This document shows, one piece after another, positions 18,736 to 29,859 of a DNA stretch of 64,000 nt (position 1 is its first letter; every line of letters begins with the position of its first letter). The notes beneath the pieces were generated by a model. It was not told the origin of the DNA. It searched no databases and saw only the letters and a program-made list of their open reading frames with translations. The position numbers and the translations under genes are program-made. The stretch lies in assembly GCF_900114585.1 (NCBI RefSeq), contig NZ_FOTL01000002.1, positions 62,001 through 126,000 on the forward strand, given 5' to 3'. The DNA comes from Methanobrevibacter olleyae. Its GTDB lineage: Archaea > Methanobacteriota > Methanobacteria > Methanobacteriales > Methanobacteriaceae.

Positions 18736-19147
18736 TTATTTCATGTTGTCTTTTTGCTAATAATTTTGCTCTTTCAATGTTAATACCATTTTTACCAATA
18801 GCTATTCTTTTATTAGAAGAATCTGTATTAACAAGAGCTATTTTTTCATTGTTGTTTTTCTCAACAATCTTAATGGATTTTAACTCTGCAGGAGATAAAA
18901 TATTTTTAATAAATTGAGCTGAATCTTCATTATACTCAATGATTTCTACTTCTCTACCTACTGCTTTTTTAACTTTGGTTACGGTGCTTCCACCTTTACC
19001 GATAGCTAAACCCATATCACCATTCTTAACGACAAAAGTTACTTTGGTATTTTCATCATCAAGGATACAATCTTTAACCATTGCACCAGTCATACTCTCA
19101 AAGAGAGCTATGAAACGGATTTCATTTGCATTAAATTTAATAGACAC
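18716..19147 (-). CDS. nusA: NusA-like transcription factor (archaeal short NusA)
   Basis: 143 residues. Archaeal NusA consists only of the two KH domains of the bacterial protein, and this length fits. KH1 carries GLAIGKGGSTVTKVKKAVG and KH2 IAIGKNGINIERAKLL, both with the GxxG RNA-binding loop. Expected to bind RNA in transcription termination or antitermination, or in ribosome-linked roles. It follows rpl30e by 17 bases in the polymerase operon. The stop codon is inside a tandem repeat. Confidence 0.92.
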   Translation of the reverse strand: MSIKFNANEIRFIALFESMTGAMVKDCILDDENTKVTFVVKNGDMGLAIGKGGSTVTKVKKAVGREVEIIEYNEDSAQFIKNILSPAELKSIKIVEKNNNEKIALVNTDSSNKRIAIGKNGINIERAKLLAKRQHEINNIILK

Positions 19148-19164
19148 AAAATCTACCCCATTGC

Positions 19165-19452
19165 TTATAAGATAGTAGAATCTCCTGGATCGTTTATGAT
19201 TAAAGTAGCAACAGTAAATGGTTTACCACAAACAGAACCTAAGTCTACACTTGTACCTTCATATACAATGTAAGGAATTTCAGAGAGATTTGCATAATAT
19301 TCTACATCTTCTAAAATTTCTTTAGGACTGTTAGATGCAACAACTGCAAGTCTACCTTTACCTAATTTTAAAGATTGAATAGATTTTTCTGAGCCGAGAG
19401 TGACATCACCTGTGTCTACTGCAACTCTTATTCCTCTTTCTATATCCATCAT
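19165..19452 (-). CDS. rpl30e: 50S ribosomal protein L30e
   Basis: 95 residues. The archaeal/eukaryotic eL30 fold, with GDVTLGSEKSIQSLKLGKGRLAVVASNSP and a GKPFTVATLIINDPGDSTIL tail. It binds kink-turns in 23S rRNA. Two adjacent ATGs exist after GGAGG; the second (19449) has the more usual spacing, so the first Met may be absent. Conserved position between rpoA2 and nusA. Confidence 0.94.
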   Translation of the reverse strand: MMDIERGIRVAVDTGDVTLGSEKSIQSLKLGKGRLAVVASNSPKEILEDVEYYANLSEIPYIVYEGTSVDLGSVCGKPFTVATLIINDPGDSTIL

Positions 19453-20045
19453 CTGCCTCCTAAATTTTAATTTAAAAAATCATCTTTCTCAAGATAAGAA
19501 AATTCTATCAAAGGATAATAAATAATATCATCTTAAGATAAACCATATCTTACTCAAGATAAATTTATTTCATAGAGTAATAAAATATGTGCTATTAAAT
19601 AAAATAAAATTAAATAACAAATATCAAAATTAAACTATTACATTTTAATTATAATAATATCTATTATTTATAATTTATTAATTTTTTTAATAATATTTAT
19701 TATTTATAATTTATTGATTTTTCTAATAATATCTATTATTATTTTATAATTTATTGATTTTTTAATAGAATATTCTAAATAAAATTATTCTTAAATTATT
19801 AGTTCATTAAATAAGAATAACTATGAATATGAAAATATTACTCAAAATTATAGAAATATAAAAAATTTAAATTAAGTAATTTAAATTATAAAAAATTTAA
19901 GTTATAAAAAATTAAATTAAGTAATTTAAATTATAAAAAAATTAGATTAAGTAATTTAAATTATAAAAAAATTAAATTAAGTAATTTAACAAATCAAAGA
20001 CTTATCAAATTAAATAATTCAATTAAAAAATTTAAATTTTTAATT
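19453..20045 (-). repeat. Gene-free spacer with two tandem arrays after rpoA2
   Basis: The spacer between rpoA2 and rpl30e holds no gene. Near rpl30e, TAATAATATCTATTATTTATAATTTATT-type units of about 36 bases occur three times (19652-19764). Near the rpoA2 stop, an exact 30-base unit (starting GTAATTTAAATTATAAAAAA) repeats from 19921, 19951 and 19981, with a degenerate copy from 19875. An unexpected break inside an otherwise tight operon. Confidence 0.7.
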
Positions 20046-21719
20046 TTAATATACATCTGGTTTCATTGTTACACTTACTGATCCAGTACCTAATGGTATT
20101 GGTTGACCAATGATAATGTTTTCAATAATACCAGTTAAATCATCCATTTCTCCTCTAATACTTGCATGAAGTAAATGTTTACCAGTTTCTTCAAATGCTG
20201 CACGAGCAAGAACACTTGATTTTTCACCACTAATACCATGTCTTCCAATAGATTTTACTACACCTTCAGAAGTCATCATATCAGCAACTAACATGATATG
20301 TCTAATATCAACAGTTAAACCTTGGTCTGATAAGGTACGGTTAAGCTCATGAACAATTGCATTACGAGCAGCTTCAATACCTAAGACAGTTTCAATTTCA
20401 TGAATATCATTGGTGCTTGACCTTGCTTTATCAATACCTTCTTCATTAAATATTGCTTTAAGATTAGAACCTTCGGTATGAATAATCCATTCATCATCAC
20501 CTTTACGGATAATAACTTTACCAATACCTTTAGTTCCACTAATCTGCAAATCACGAACTTTATCTGCAAGAAGCCTAATTTCCCTGATAGTAGCATTTTT
20601 AGGTTTAAAGGTTAATTTATAATCATCTTCAATTTCAACTTTCTTAAATATTTTTTCAACATGCGCAATGATATTATCATAGTCTAATCTTCTAGATTGA
20701 ATTTTATTTGGATCAAGGGTAGCAACAACTTGCATACTACCATAATCTAAGTTGAAATCTAATAATATATCATTTATAGTACTTTTACCAATTTTATTTG
20801 CTAATTTTCTAACAAATTCTTCATCATTTTTGTATTCATCTTCAAAGAAAATATCCATAGTAGGTGTTGAAATCTTTTTCCTAGCATCTACAATTTCAAT
20901 TAACCTTGGAAGCCCAAGAGTTACGTTTAACTCAGCTACCCCTGCATAGTGAAAAGTACGCATGGTCATTTGAGTACCAGGTTCACCTACAGATTGAGCT
21001 GCAACTGTACCTACTGCTTCTCCTGCCTCAATATAAGCCCTTCCATAAGCTTCATTAACTTTAAGTACTAATTCATTTAACTCATCATAACTTAAGTCCC
21101 TTTTTATATAAACTCTTACTAAATCCTTAATATAACTTGGAGGAAAATTGATTTGATTTTTCTCAATTACATCTAGAACTTTAGAAATAGTTTCAGGTAG
21201 AAGATTATATTGTTCAACACTAAGCTCTTCTTCAAGAGCTTTAATTAAATAAATATTATTATCTTTAGAATATTCAATATCATTAATTGCAAGCTCTTTT
21301 TCAAGAAGAACCAATGTATTTAACTCATTGTATAGTAATTTTTCTTTAGTGAAAGTAATTGCAGATTCAATAATATCAGTCTTTGAAATATCCATTCCAT
21401 TATTTTCAAATATTTCCTCTACAAGAAGAATTCTAGAAATCAAAGAATTTAACTCATCATCATCTAATTCCCCATCACTGTAAAGTTGTGATAAGCGGAT
21501 TAGATAAATTTCAGATGACTTGACTTTATTCTTTTTAAATGCCTTTTCAACAGTTTTAATTGAATCAATTAAATCATCTAATTCCTCATAGCTTAATTCA
21601 TTATTATCATAATCCTGTTGGAAATTCTTAACATAACTATCAGAAAAATCAATTTTATTCTTTTTAAACAATTCTTCAACATTGACAATTGCTTGAGATG
21701 TTTCATTTTTATCAGCCAT
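20046..21719 (-). CDS. rpoA2: DNA-directed RNA polymerase subunit A'' with expanded N-terminus
   Basis: 557 residues; archaeal A'' is usually about 380-430. From about residue 180 it is canonical: [31 protein letters not shown] (trigger-loop region), [19 protein letters not shown], and the C-terminal GxxGSVSVTM. Residues 14-180 instead hold about four diverged copies (starting near 14, 57, 100 and 139) of the ~42-residue helical unit that forms the normal N-terminus (the fifth copy, 181-223). Marks are VEE(L/I)F.KN..I at the start and LSY(E/D)EL(D/N).L at the end. It begins 18 bases after rpoA1. The catalytic part looks intact. Confidence 0.95.
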   Translation of the reverse strand: MADKNETSQAIVNVEELFKKNKIDFSDSYVKNFQQDYDNNELSYEELDDLIDSIKTVEKAFKKNKVKSSEIYLIRLSQLYSDGELDDDELNSLISRILLVEEIFENNGMDISKTDIIESAITFTKEKLLYNELNTLVLLEKELAINDIEYSKDNNIYLIKALEEELSVEQYNLLPETISKVLDVIEKNQINFPPSYIKDLVRVYIKRDLSYDELNELVLKVNEAYGRAYIEAGEAVGTVAAQSVGEPGTQMTMRTFHYAGVAELNVTLGLPRLIEIVDARKKISTPTMDIFFEDEYKNDEEFVRKLANKIGKSTINDILLDFNLDYGSMQVVATLDPNKIQSRRLDYDNIIAHVEKIFKKVEIEDDYKLTFKPKNATIREIRLLADKVRDLQISGTKGIGKVIIRKGDDEWIIHTEGSNLKAIFNEEGIDKARSSTNDIHEIETVLGIEAARNAIVHELNRTLSDQGLTVDIRHIMLVADMMTSEGVVKSIGRHGISGEKSSVLARAAFEETGKHLLHASIRGEMDDLTGIIENIIIGQPIPLGTGSVSVTMKPDVY

Positions 21720-21737
21720 AAAATTGCCTCCTAACCA

Positions 21738-24542
21738 TTAAGCTTTCTCCATGCCCTTTTCAGCATTTTTACCTGCTTTAGACATATCATTTTTAATACG
21801 CATCTCATCAATAAGTTTATCTAAGTTCGCTACATGACCAAAGTCACTTTTAGCAGGGTCAATACCTTCTTCACCAAATACACTTTGAATAACTTGACCT
21901 TTATTATCAGTAACTAATCCATCAGATCTTACATTTAAATCTTCAAGTGCATTTACAAGTCTTCTTTGCATGTAACCAGATTGTGCTGTACGAATAGCAG
22001 TATCTACAAGACCTTCTCTTCCACCCATAGCATGGAAGAAAAATTCAACAGGGTCCAACCCTTCTTTATAACTGGAATGTACAAATCCTTTAGCTTTTGC
22101 TCCTAACTCATGTTTTCTAAAGTGAGGTAAAGGTCTAGCTAAGTATCCTCTTGTAATACGTCCACCACGAACAGATTGTTGCCCTACACAAGCAGTAATC
22201 TGAGCAAGGTTTAACATAGATGCCCTTGCACCAGTACGAGCCATTACAACAGAGTGGTTTTCAACAGCCATTCCATAATCATATGAGTCATCTGGAGATT
22301 GCTTACCCATAGTAAGGTAACCTTCAGCAATTTCACCAGCAGTGTCCCTTGCTTCCCCAAGAACTTGAACAATACGCATTTCTAAAGTTTCTTCTGCACT
22401 TCTACCTGGTAAAGGTTGAAGCAAACCTTCTTCATATGTTGAAATTAATTTATCTACCTCTTGTTCAGCTTTATCTAAGTGGGCATTGATAACCTCAATA
22501 GCCTCTTCAGGAATTTCTTCATCATTGGTACCGGTAGTAATACCAGTTTTCATAATTCCACAGATAGCTAAGTCAGTAGCGCGGTCTAAGAACTCTTTTG
22601 CACGAGAAGGACCATATTCTTTAACGATTGTATCTAAGATTTTACCTGAGAAAGAACCATATGCTGCTTCATCGATAACCCCATGAGTTAATTGACCGTC
22701 TTTAATTACTACAAATGCATCATATTGACAATTTTCTTTTTGACACTCTTCACATTTTCTACAAATCTCAGCCTTATAATTCATGTTAAGATTATCTGGA
22801 AGTAATAAACTAAATAATTCCTTACCTGTCCAGTTACGGTTTTTACGTTTTAAATGCTTTTTATCAACATGAGGATTGTTTAAAAGATGTGATTTACGAA
22901 TAGCTTGGAATGCTTGCTCTTCACTGAATTCAGAACCATCACGAGTTAAAAGGTAAGCTCCACTAATGTGGTCGTGAATCGCACCAATAATCGGTCCACC
23001 AAACCTTGGAGATAAAATATGCTCCTGTACCCTCATTAAAGATTTTGCTTCTGCACGAGACTCATCAGTTTGGAAAACGTGCATATTCATTTCGTCTCCA
23101 TCAAAGTCCGCATTGTATGGAGGGCATACACAAAGATTTAATCTGAAAGTCTTATATGGAAGTACCCTTACTTCATGAGCCATCATACTCATTCTGTGAA
23201 GAGATGGTTGACGGTTAAACAAAACAATATCCCCATCCTTTAGATGTCTCATTACAACATCCCCCAATTCAAGGTTCTCAACAACTACCTCCTTATTAGC
23301 ATCTAAAACTCTAACTTTCATCTCTTTATCATTAATGTTCTTTTTAACATAGTTAGCACCAGGATGAACATTAGGACCATTTAAAATAGCTTCTCTTAAC
23401 TCATCAATATTCCATTCATTTACATAAGTAGGTACAGTTACCTCTTTTGCAATCATTTCAGGAACACCAACTTCATTGATACTAATATTTGGGTCAGGTG
23501 AAATTACAGTACGTGCTGAGAAGTTTACACGTTTACCAGATAAATTACTTCTGAATCTTCCTTCTTTCCCTTTTAATCTTTGAGCTAAGGTTTTAAGTGG
23601 CCTGCCACTTCTATGCCTTGCAGGAGGAACACCAGATGCTTCATTATCAAAGTAAGTTGTAACATGGTATTGGAGTAATTTCCAAAGGTCCTCTACAATA
23701 AGTTGTGGAGCACCAGCATCCATATTTTCAATTAACCTTTGGTTGATTCTTAAAATATCAACTAATTTATGGGTTAAGTCATCTTCAGACCTTTCACCAG
23801 TATCAAGAGTAATTGAAGGTCTTACGGTTACAGGGGGAACCGGTAAAACTGTAAGTACCATCCATTCAGGACGTGCAACTTCAGGATTAACACCTAAAAC
23901 ATAAGCATCACCATCAGGAATACGTTGAAGTTTTTCACGTACTTCAGATGCAGTTAGATCATAATCCTCTGTTTGATAAGAACCGTCATCATTAGTTAAA
24001 GGATTTCTATCCTCATCATATTGTCTTCTAACTTCAATAATATCGATAGGTTTTACAAGTTTAATATCCTCTTGTTCTGAACCGCAATGTGGGCAAATTT
24101 CTTTAGTTTTTTTGTCTTTGCAGATTTTATAAACTTCTTTTACAAGCTCTTCTACACTTTCACCAGCTTCATTGAGTTCTTGCATTTTTTCACTGAACTC
24201 TTCAATTTCATCTTCTTCTAAAAGAACACGTCCACATTCTGAGCATGTAGAACGTAAGATTTTATGAATATCATCACCAAAACCAACGTGAATAACTGGT
24301 CTTGCAAGCTCAATCATACCAAAGTGACCTTGGCATTCTCCACCCTTTTCACCGCAAGTTCTACATTTTAAACTAGGGTCAATAACACCTAAACGAGAAT
24401 CCATAAGACCAGATTCAATTGGATAACCATCCTCATCATAAGTATCAGGCCTTTCTATTTTTACAACAGACATTTCCCTAATCTGTTCCGGTGACATCAA
24501 TCCAAAATTAATTTGGTCAATTTTTTTAATAATTCCTTTCAA
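21738..24542 (-). CDS. rpoA1: DNA-directed RNA polymerase subunit A'
   Basis: 934 residues, the N-terminal part of the split largest subunit (beta'/Rpb1 equivalent). Clamp zinc motifs are visible (CRTCGEKGGECQGHFG, CSECGRVL, CPHCGSEQ), then RFRSNLSGKRVNFSARTVISPDP, the catalytic Mg-binding NADFDGDEMN, and the funnel region RGGRITRGYLARPLPHF. A short Lys/Ala-rich tail ends the protein. It starts 47 bases after rpoB1 and is followed by rpoA2 after 18 bases. Confidence 0.97.
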   Translation of the reverse strand: MKGIIKKIDQINFGLMSPEQIREMSVVKIERPDTYDEDGYPIESGLMDSRLGVIDPSLKCRTCGEKGGECQGHFGMIELARPVIHVGFGDDIHKILRSTCSECGRVLLEEDEIEEFSEKMQELNEAGESVEELVKEVYKICKDKKTKEICPHCGSEQEDIKLVKPIDIIEVRRQYDEDRNPLTNDDGSYQTEDYDLTASEVREKLQRIPDGDAYVLGVNPEVARPEWMVLTVLPVPPVTVRPSITLDTGERSEDDLTHKLVDILRINQRLIENMDAGAPQLIVEDLWKLLQYHVTTYFDNEASGVPPARHRSGRPLKTLAQRLKGKEGRFRSNLSGKRVNFSARTVISPDPNISINEVGVPEMIAKEVTVPTYVNEWNIDELREAILNGPNVHPGANYVKKNINDKEMKVRVLDANKEVVVENLELGDVVMRHLKDGDIVLFNRQPSLHRMSMMAHEVRVLPYKTFRLNLCVCPPYNADFDGDEMNMHVFQTDESRAEAKSLMRVQEHILSPRFGGPIIGAIHDHISGAYLLTRDGSEFSEEQAFQAIRKSHLLNNPHVDKKHLKRKNRNWTGKELFSLLLPDNLNMNYKAEICRKCEECQKENCQYDAFVVIKDGQLTHGVIDEAAYGSFSGKILDTIVKEYGPSRAKEFLDRATDLAICGIMKTGITTGTNDEEIPEEAIEVINAHLDKAEQEVDKLISTYEEGLLQPLPGRSAEETLEMRIVQVLGEARDTAGEIAEGYLTMGKQSPDDSYDYGMAVENHSVVMARTGARASMLNLAQITACVGQQSVRGGRITRGYLARPLPHFRKHELGAKAKGFVHSSYKEGLDPVEFFFHAMGGREGLVDTAIRTAQSGYMQRRLVNALEDLNVRSDGLVTDNKGQVIQSVFGEEGIDPAKSDFGHVANLDKLIDEMRIKNDMSKAGKNAEKGMEKA

Positions 24543-24589
24543 AATATTGGCTCCTTAAAAAATTTATTTTTATTTCAACACCTTATTTC

Positions 24590-26401
24590 TTAAGCTTTGT
24601 CCCCAAGAATTAATTTAGGGAAAATACATAAACTTTTAAGCTCATCTAATAATAATTTAAATGCATATGAAATTTCAACAGGATAAGTTTCAGAATCTCC
24701 ACAAATTGGACAATACATTTTACGCTTGTTCTTATCATATACCGCTAACATTCCACATTCATTACAAACAACTGCTTCATATTTATCAGATTCATCTAAA
24801 AGCCTTTCTTTTAATGCAAGAGCAGCACCATGTGCAATAAGACAGTCCCTTTCCATTTCTCCAAATCTTAGTCCACCTTCACGTGCCCTACCTTCTGTTG
24901 GTTGTCTTGTAAGTACTTGTACCGGACCAGTTGAACGAGCATAAACTTTATCAGTTGTCATGTGGTGTAATTTTTGGTAATATGCAACACCTACAAATAT
25001 TTCAGCTTCAATACGTTCTCCACTTACTCCATTGTATAAAGATTCGCATCCTGCAGATTCGAAACCATTTTCTTTAAGTGCCTTTTTAATTTCAGATTCT
25101 GTATCATCATTAAATGGAGTACCATCCATACGATGTCCTTCCATACAACCTGCCTTACCTGCAACCATTTCTAATACTTGACCTACAGACATCCTTGAAG
25201 GGATAGCATGGGGGTTTACAATAATATCAGGTACAACACCATCTTCTGTAAATGGAATGTCATCTTGAGATAAGATAAGGCCTACAACACCTTTCTGACC
25301 ATGCCTTGATGCAAATTTATCACCAAATTCAGGTTGTCTTGTATCTCTTACTCTTATTTTAGTTAATTTGCTTCCTTCTACAGTTTCAGTTAAAAGAACT
25401 GCATCTACAATACCTTTTTCACCATGTCTTACAGTAACAGAAGTTTCTCTTCTTTTCTCTGCAACAGTACCGAATTCATCAATTTCTCCCAAGAATCTTG
25501 GTGGAGAAGTTTTTCCAATTAATACATCACCAGATTCTACATGAGATTCTGGGTTGACAATACCATCTTCATCTAAGTTTCTGTAAGATTCTTCTGAACG
25601 GTATCCTTTAACACCTTTTTCTGGAACTTCAAACTTATCCTCTTGTCCACCAGGATATCTTCTCTCAGAAGCTTCATAAGATCTAAAGAATGAAGATCTG
25701 CCCATACCTCTTTCAAGGGAAGATTTATTAAGAATCATTGCATCTTCCATATTATATCCTTCATAGGACATAAGTGCTACAACTAAGTTCTGACCAGATG
25801 GTCTAGAGTCATAATTAATAGCATCAATAATTCTTGTTTTTACTATAGGAGTTTGAGGATGGTGTAATAAGTGTGCACGAGTATCAGTACGTAAAGCATA
25901 ATTAGATACATATAATCCTAATGCTTGTTTTGTCATCCCTGCTTCCATTGTGTTCCTTGGAGATGAATTGTGATCTGAAAATGGAATAATTCCTGCACAA
26001 ATTCCAAGCATTGTAGAAGGATCAATTTCTAAATGAGTGTGATCTTCATCTAATGCACTTAAATTCATAGCAATATATGAATTCTCTTCTTCTTCAGCAT
26101 CTAAGTATTCTAAAATACCTAATTCAAATAATTGATCCCATTTTAATTCGCCATTTGCAATAGCTTCCATATGTTCATCATTCAATGCTGGTTTACCCTC
26201 ATTTACAAGAATTAAAGGCCTTCTAGCTCTACCCGGATCAGTGAAGATGTAAATTTCATGATTATCTTCATAATAAGTGATATTCATTTCATTGTTAATT
26301 TCACCAGCTCTTCTTTTAGCACGCATTTCATCTGTAAATTCTTCAGGATTATCACAATAACCAGTAAGTTTACCATTAATATAAATTTTAGCTCTTACCA
26401 T
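24590..26401 (-). CDS. rpoB1: DNA-directed RNA polymerase subunit B'
   Basis: 603 residues, the C-terminal half of the split second subunit (beta/Rpb2). Conserved segments: [34 protein letters not shown] (active-site Lys/His region), [23 protein letters not shown], and a zinc ribbon CNECG..CPICG close to the end. It starts 13 bases after the rpoB2 stop with a clear SD (GGAGG). Confidence 0.97.
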   Translation of the reverse strand: MVRAKIYINGKLTGYCDNPEEFTDEMRAKRRAGEINNEMNITYYEDNHEIYIFTDPGRARRPLILVNEGKPALNDEHMEAIANGELKWDQLFELGILEYLDAEEEENSYIAMNLSALDEDHTHLEIDPSTMLGICAGIIPFSDHNSSPRNTMEAGMTKQALGLYVSNYALRTDTRAHLLHHPQTPIVKTRIIDAINYDSRPSGQNLVVALMSYEGYNMEDAMILNKSSLERGMGRSSFFRSYEASERRYPGGQEDKFEVPEKGVKGYRSEESYRNLDEDGIVNPESHVESGDVLIGKTSPPRFLGEIDEFGTVAEKRRETSVTVRHGEKGIVDAVLLTETVEGSKLTKIRVRDTRQPEFGDKFASRHGQKGVVGLILSQDDIPFTEDGVVPDIIVNPHAIPSRMSVGQVLEMVAGKAGCMEGHRMDGTPFNDDTESEIKKALKENGFESAGCESLYNGVSGERIEAEIFVGVAYYQKLHHMTTDKVYARSTGPVQVLTRQPTEGRAREGGLRFGEMERDCLIAHGAALALKERLLDESDKYEAVVCNECGMLAVYDKNKRKMYCPICGDSETYPVEISYAFKLLLDELKSLCIFPKLILGDKA

Positions 26402-26414
26402 AAAATTCCTCCAA

Positions 26415-27974
26415 TCAATCTATCATATCTACATCCATGTCTCTAATAATACTTACAACTTCTTCTGGCTCGAAACCTTCAGATATTTTACACATTAGAG
26501 CTAAATTTTTTACTAATCCACAATTTGGTCCTTCTGGAGTTTCATTTGGACATATTTTACCAAATTGAGTAGGGTGCAAATCCCTAGCTTCAAAGTGAGG
26601 TTGACTTCTAGTAAGTGGAGAAACAACCCTTCTTAAATGGGAAAGTGTTGCCATGTAACTAACTCTATCTAAAAGCTGACTTACACCAGCTCTTCCACCT
26701 ACCCAATTACCAGTAGCTATTGCATGTTTAATGTTTTCAGTTAAAACATCAGAACGAACAGCTTGTTTAATTGAAAGTTCTTTACCTCTAGATAGACTTC
26801 TTTCAAGTTGATAGCTCATATCTCTTGTTAAACTTGAGAAAGCAACTCTAAACAAGTCTTCCATTAAGTCACCTGAAACTCTTAATCTCTTATTAGTGTA
26901 ATGGTCCTTATCGTGAGGTTCTCTTTGACCTTCAATTACTTGAAGTAACATTTCAGTCATTTCTGCTAAGTAAATAGCTTTATCGTAACGTTTATCAGGC
27001 TCAATACCCATATGAGGTAATAAGTATCTGTCTATAACATCTTCAGCACGTTTTATTCTGTACTCTTCAGTCATTCCTTTAGCTACCCTATTACCAATGT
27101 ATTTAATAGCAGCCATTCTTAAATATTCATCCCTTTCTTCTTTAGTCTTATTTTTCATTAAATTAGAATCTAATTTTAAGTCTTTTTCTGAAACTTGAAT
27201 ATCATCTGCAATATACATTTGGAAATTAAAGTCATCTGAAATCTTTTTAATAATCTCTTGATCAGTTGATAATCCTAATGCTCTAAGTAAGATAACCAAT
27301 GGAATTTCACCTGGAACATATGGGAAAGAAATTCTTAAGAAGACTCCGCTTTTACGTGGCTTTTTATATTCTAAACTAATCCTTGCTCTAAAACCACTTT
27401 TAATTGAAGTTACAATAGCTTTTGCATGTCTATCTTCAATTTCATCAATTCGCTCTAAGATAATCTTATTTGGAGCGATTTCTTCCATAGTAACAACAGC
27501 TCTTTCAGAACCGTTTACAATGAAGTATCCTCCAGGATCTTTAGGGTCTTCACCTTTTTCCATTAACTCTTTATCATTAAGTTTATCTAAGTGGCATATG
27601 CTAGATTTAAGCATAAGAGGCAATTCTCCAATATATACTTCTTCTAATTCTTCTTCTTCATCACTATTATTATCGTGTAATGCCATTTCTAAATACATAT
27701 GAGCAGAATAGTTTAAATTTCTAAGTCTTGCTTCAGTGGGATAGATCATACTTTTAGAACCATCAGCTTCTTTGGTAAATGGTTTTTCAATTTTAATTTT
27801 ACCAGTTCTAAGAGTATAATTTCCTTTTTCATTTTCTATATTGATCGGTTCAGTAATATCAATAATTTTTTGTATACGATTTTCAACAAAGTCATTATAA
27901 GATTTAATATGATGATCTACAATATCATATTTATCAAAAAATGAATCTACTAAACCCCATGTCTTATTTTTCAT
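26415..27974 (-). CDS. rpoB2: DNA-directed RNA polymerase subunit B''
   Basis: 519 residues, the N-terminal half of the split second subunit, as in methanogens generally. Protrusion, lobe and fork regions are recognisable: [44 protein letters not shown] and, at the C-terminus, [25 protein letters not shown]. It follows rpoH by 221 bases that are mostly a 13-bp tandem repeat. Confidence 0.97.
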   Translation of the reverse strand: MKNKTWGLVDSFFDKYDIVDHHIKSYNDFVENRIQKIIDITEPINIENEKGNYTLRTGKIKIEKPFTKEADGSKSMIYPTEARLRNLNYSAHMYLEMALHDNNSDEEEELEEVYIGELPLMLKSSICHLDKLNDKELMEKGEDPKDPGGYFIVNGSERAVVTMEEIAPNKIILERIDEIEDRHAKAIVTSIKSGFRARISLEYKKPRKSGVFLRISFPYVPGEIPLVILLRALGLSTDQEIIKKISDDFNFQMYIADDIQVSEKDLKLDSNLMKNKTKEERDEYLRMAAIKYIGNRVAKGMTEEYRIKRAEDVIDRYLLPHMGIEPDKRYDKAIYLAEMTEMLLQVIEGQREPHDKDHYTNKRLRVSGDLMEDLFRVAFSSLTRDMSYQLERSLSRGKELSIKQAVRSDVLTENIKHAIATGNWVGGRAGVSQLLDRVSYMATLSHLRRVVSPLTRSQPHFEARDLHPTQFGKICPNETPEGPNCGLVKNLALMCKISEGFEPEEVVSIIRDMDVDMID

Positions 27975-28100
27975 TTAATATCTCCAAAATAATACAATTA
28001 GATTTAATTAATAACTAATTCATAAAAAAAATAATTAATTTATAACTCACTAAATTTTATAATTCATTAAGTTTTAAGCTAATTTGAAAATTTTAATTTT

Positions 28101-28180
28101 AAAAATTTAACTTAAAAATTTAACTTAAAAATTTGATTTAAAAATTTAACTTAAAAATTTAATTTTAAAAATTTTAACTT
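28101..28180 (-). repeat. 13-bp tandem repeat between rpoH and rpoB2
   Basis: The unit AAAAATTTAACTT recurs at 28101, 28114, 28127, 28140, 28153 and, with a one-base insert, 28166. It begins about 16 bases downstream of the rpoH stop and fills the spacer to rpoB2. Confidence 0.8.
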
Positions 28181-28195
28181 TAAAACTTCACTAAA

Positions 28196-28444
28196 TTATT
28201 TTTGATGATTTTCTCCACTGACAAGCCTATATGTAACAAATATACCTGCAGTTTCACTTTGACGAGTTATTTTCAAAACTTGACCTTCTTCAGCACCAAT
28301 TGCTTTAGAAACAGGATCATTTACTTTAATTTTAGGAAGTTGACTGATATCATAATCAACATTCTTAAAAATTTCTTCAATTTCATCATCAGACAAAATT
28401 TCGTGCTTAGGAACAGCACTATGGTTTAATATATTAAATGCCAA
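28196..28444 (-). CDS. rpoH: DNA-directed RNA polymerase subunit H
   Basis: 82 residues, the archaeal equivalent of the C-terminal domain of eukaryotic Rpb5. Diagnostic: LNHSAVPKHEILSDDEIEEIF, LPKIKVNDPVSKAIGA and GQVLKITRQSETAGIFVTYRLV. It heads the polymerase gene cluster, the standard archaeal order rpoH-B2-B1-A1-A2. A GGAGGAATATT-type SD lies before the ATG. Confidence 0.97.
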   Translation of the reverse strand: MAFNILNHSAVPKHEILSDDEIEEIFKNVDYDISQLPKIKVNDPVSKAIGAEEGQVLKITRQSETAGIFVTYRLVSGENHQK

Positions 28445-28865
28445 AATATTCCTCCGATAAAACTATTTAATAATCATTATAAAAAAATTAACTTTTAACT
28501 AAAACTAAATATTTAAATTATCAATAGATATTTTCAAATTCTTACTTTTCATCATCATAGAATTAGATTATTATTTAATAAATAAAATAAATCAAAAATT
28601 ATGAAAGATAATGATTTATATTAAAAAATAAAAAATAGAATAAAACTTATATCATAAATCTTTTTAAATAATCTTAATTTAACTTTAATACTTAAGCATT
28701 TATTGTTTAAATAAAACCATAATTCTAGTAGAATAAATTCTAAATTAAAATATGCTATAAATTTAAATATGATTTAAATAAGACATTGAAAATTAAAAAT
28801 CTAGGAAAAAATCTTAATTTAAAAATTTAAATTTAGCAAAGTTAATAAATAAAAAAAATCAGAGC
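28445..28865. other. Gene-free spacer before the rpoH operon
   Basis: AT-rich sequence between the tRNA cluster and rpoH. It should contain the polymerase operon promoter (several TTTATTA/TTTAAATA words), but none stands out. No frame of coding character. Confidence 0.35.
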
Positions 28866-28939
<74 letters not shown>

Positions 28940-28990
28940 GATTAAACAAATGAATACAATGTGGCTATCCTACTTAACTTATAGTTAAGC

Positions 28991-29061
28991 GCCCTGGCCG
29001 GGATTTGAACCCGAGTCGCGGGCTCGACAGGCCCACATGATAGCCCCTACACCACCAGGGC
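28991..29061 (-). tRNA. tRNA-Asp (anticodon GTC)
   Basis: About 71 bases on the reverse strand: acceptor GCCCTGG pairing with CCAGGGC, anticodon loop CTGTCGA (GTC), T-loop GGTTCAAATCC. Upstream there is a clear TATA box and a small palindrome in the leader. Confidence 0.96.
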
Positions 29062-29108
29062 AAACTATGAGAGTATAAATTATACTCATAAAATAGTATA
29101 TTTATTAT

Positions 29109-29120
29109 TATATATAAATG
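29109..29120 (-). promoter_or_regulatory. TATA box of the tRNA-Asp/tRNA-Lys unit
   Basis: On the minus strand the sequence reads CATTTATATATA about 50 bases before tRNA-Asp. The same CATTTATATAT word lies about 43 bases before tRNA-Pro, which supports both as archaeal TATA elements. Between box and tRNA lies the palindrome GAGTATAAATTATACTC. Confidence 0.65.
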
Positions 29121-29205
29121 TTTCTATGAACCTTATTTTAAAAATTTATTGAAAATTCAAAAGAAAATTCATAAGATTAAAATAGGCTATAAAATGATAA
29201 TAAAA

Positions 29206-29279
<74 letters not shown>

Positions 29280-29291
29280 ACAAACACAAAG

Positions 29292-29368
<77 letters not shown>

Positions 29369-29406
29369 GATAACTATTAAACAACATAATTATATTGTAT
29401 TAACAT

Positions 29407-29418
29407 AATATATAAATG
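29407..29418 (-). promoter_or_regulatory. TATA box of the tRNA-Pro/tRNA-Tyr unit
   Basis: Minus-strand CATTTATATATT about 43 bases before tRNA-Pro, matching the element before tRNA-Asp almost base for base. Confidence 0.65.
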
Positions 29419-29515
29419 TTTTGGTAATTAATTGCTTTATTAATAAATTAAAGAAAATATATCGTAGCGAATATATTTAATTATACCTTAAAATTGAAAT
29501 TTAATTTTTTAAAAA

Positions 29516-29588
<73 letters not shown>

Positions 29589-29859
29589 AAAATAATAAAA
29601 CAATGCGAATACTTTACAAATAATAAACTAAAAAATATGATAACTTAAAAAATATAATAGATTAAAAAATATAAATTAAAAATTATTAAAAATATTCAAC
29701 AATAGTAATTTAGTAAAGTATCATTTAAATAGTTTACTATTAAAACTAATGATTTAAAAAAGAAAAATATATGAAAAATTGATAAAAAAATAAAGATGGA
29801 AATTTTAAAAAATACCTATATCTTAGATTGAAAAAAAGAAAATTTAAATTAAAGGGTAT

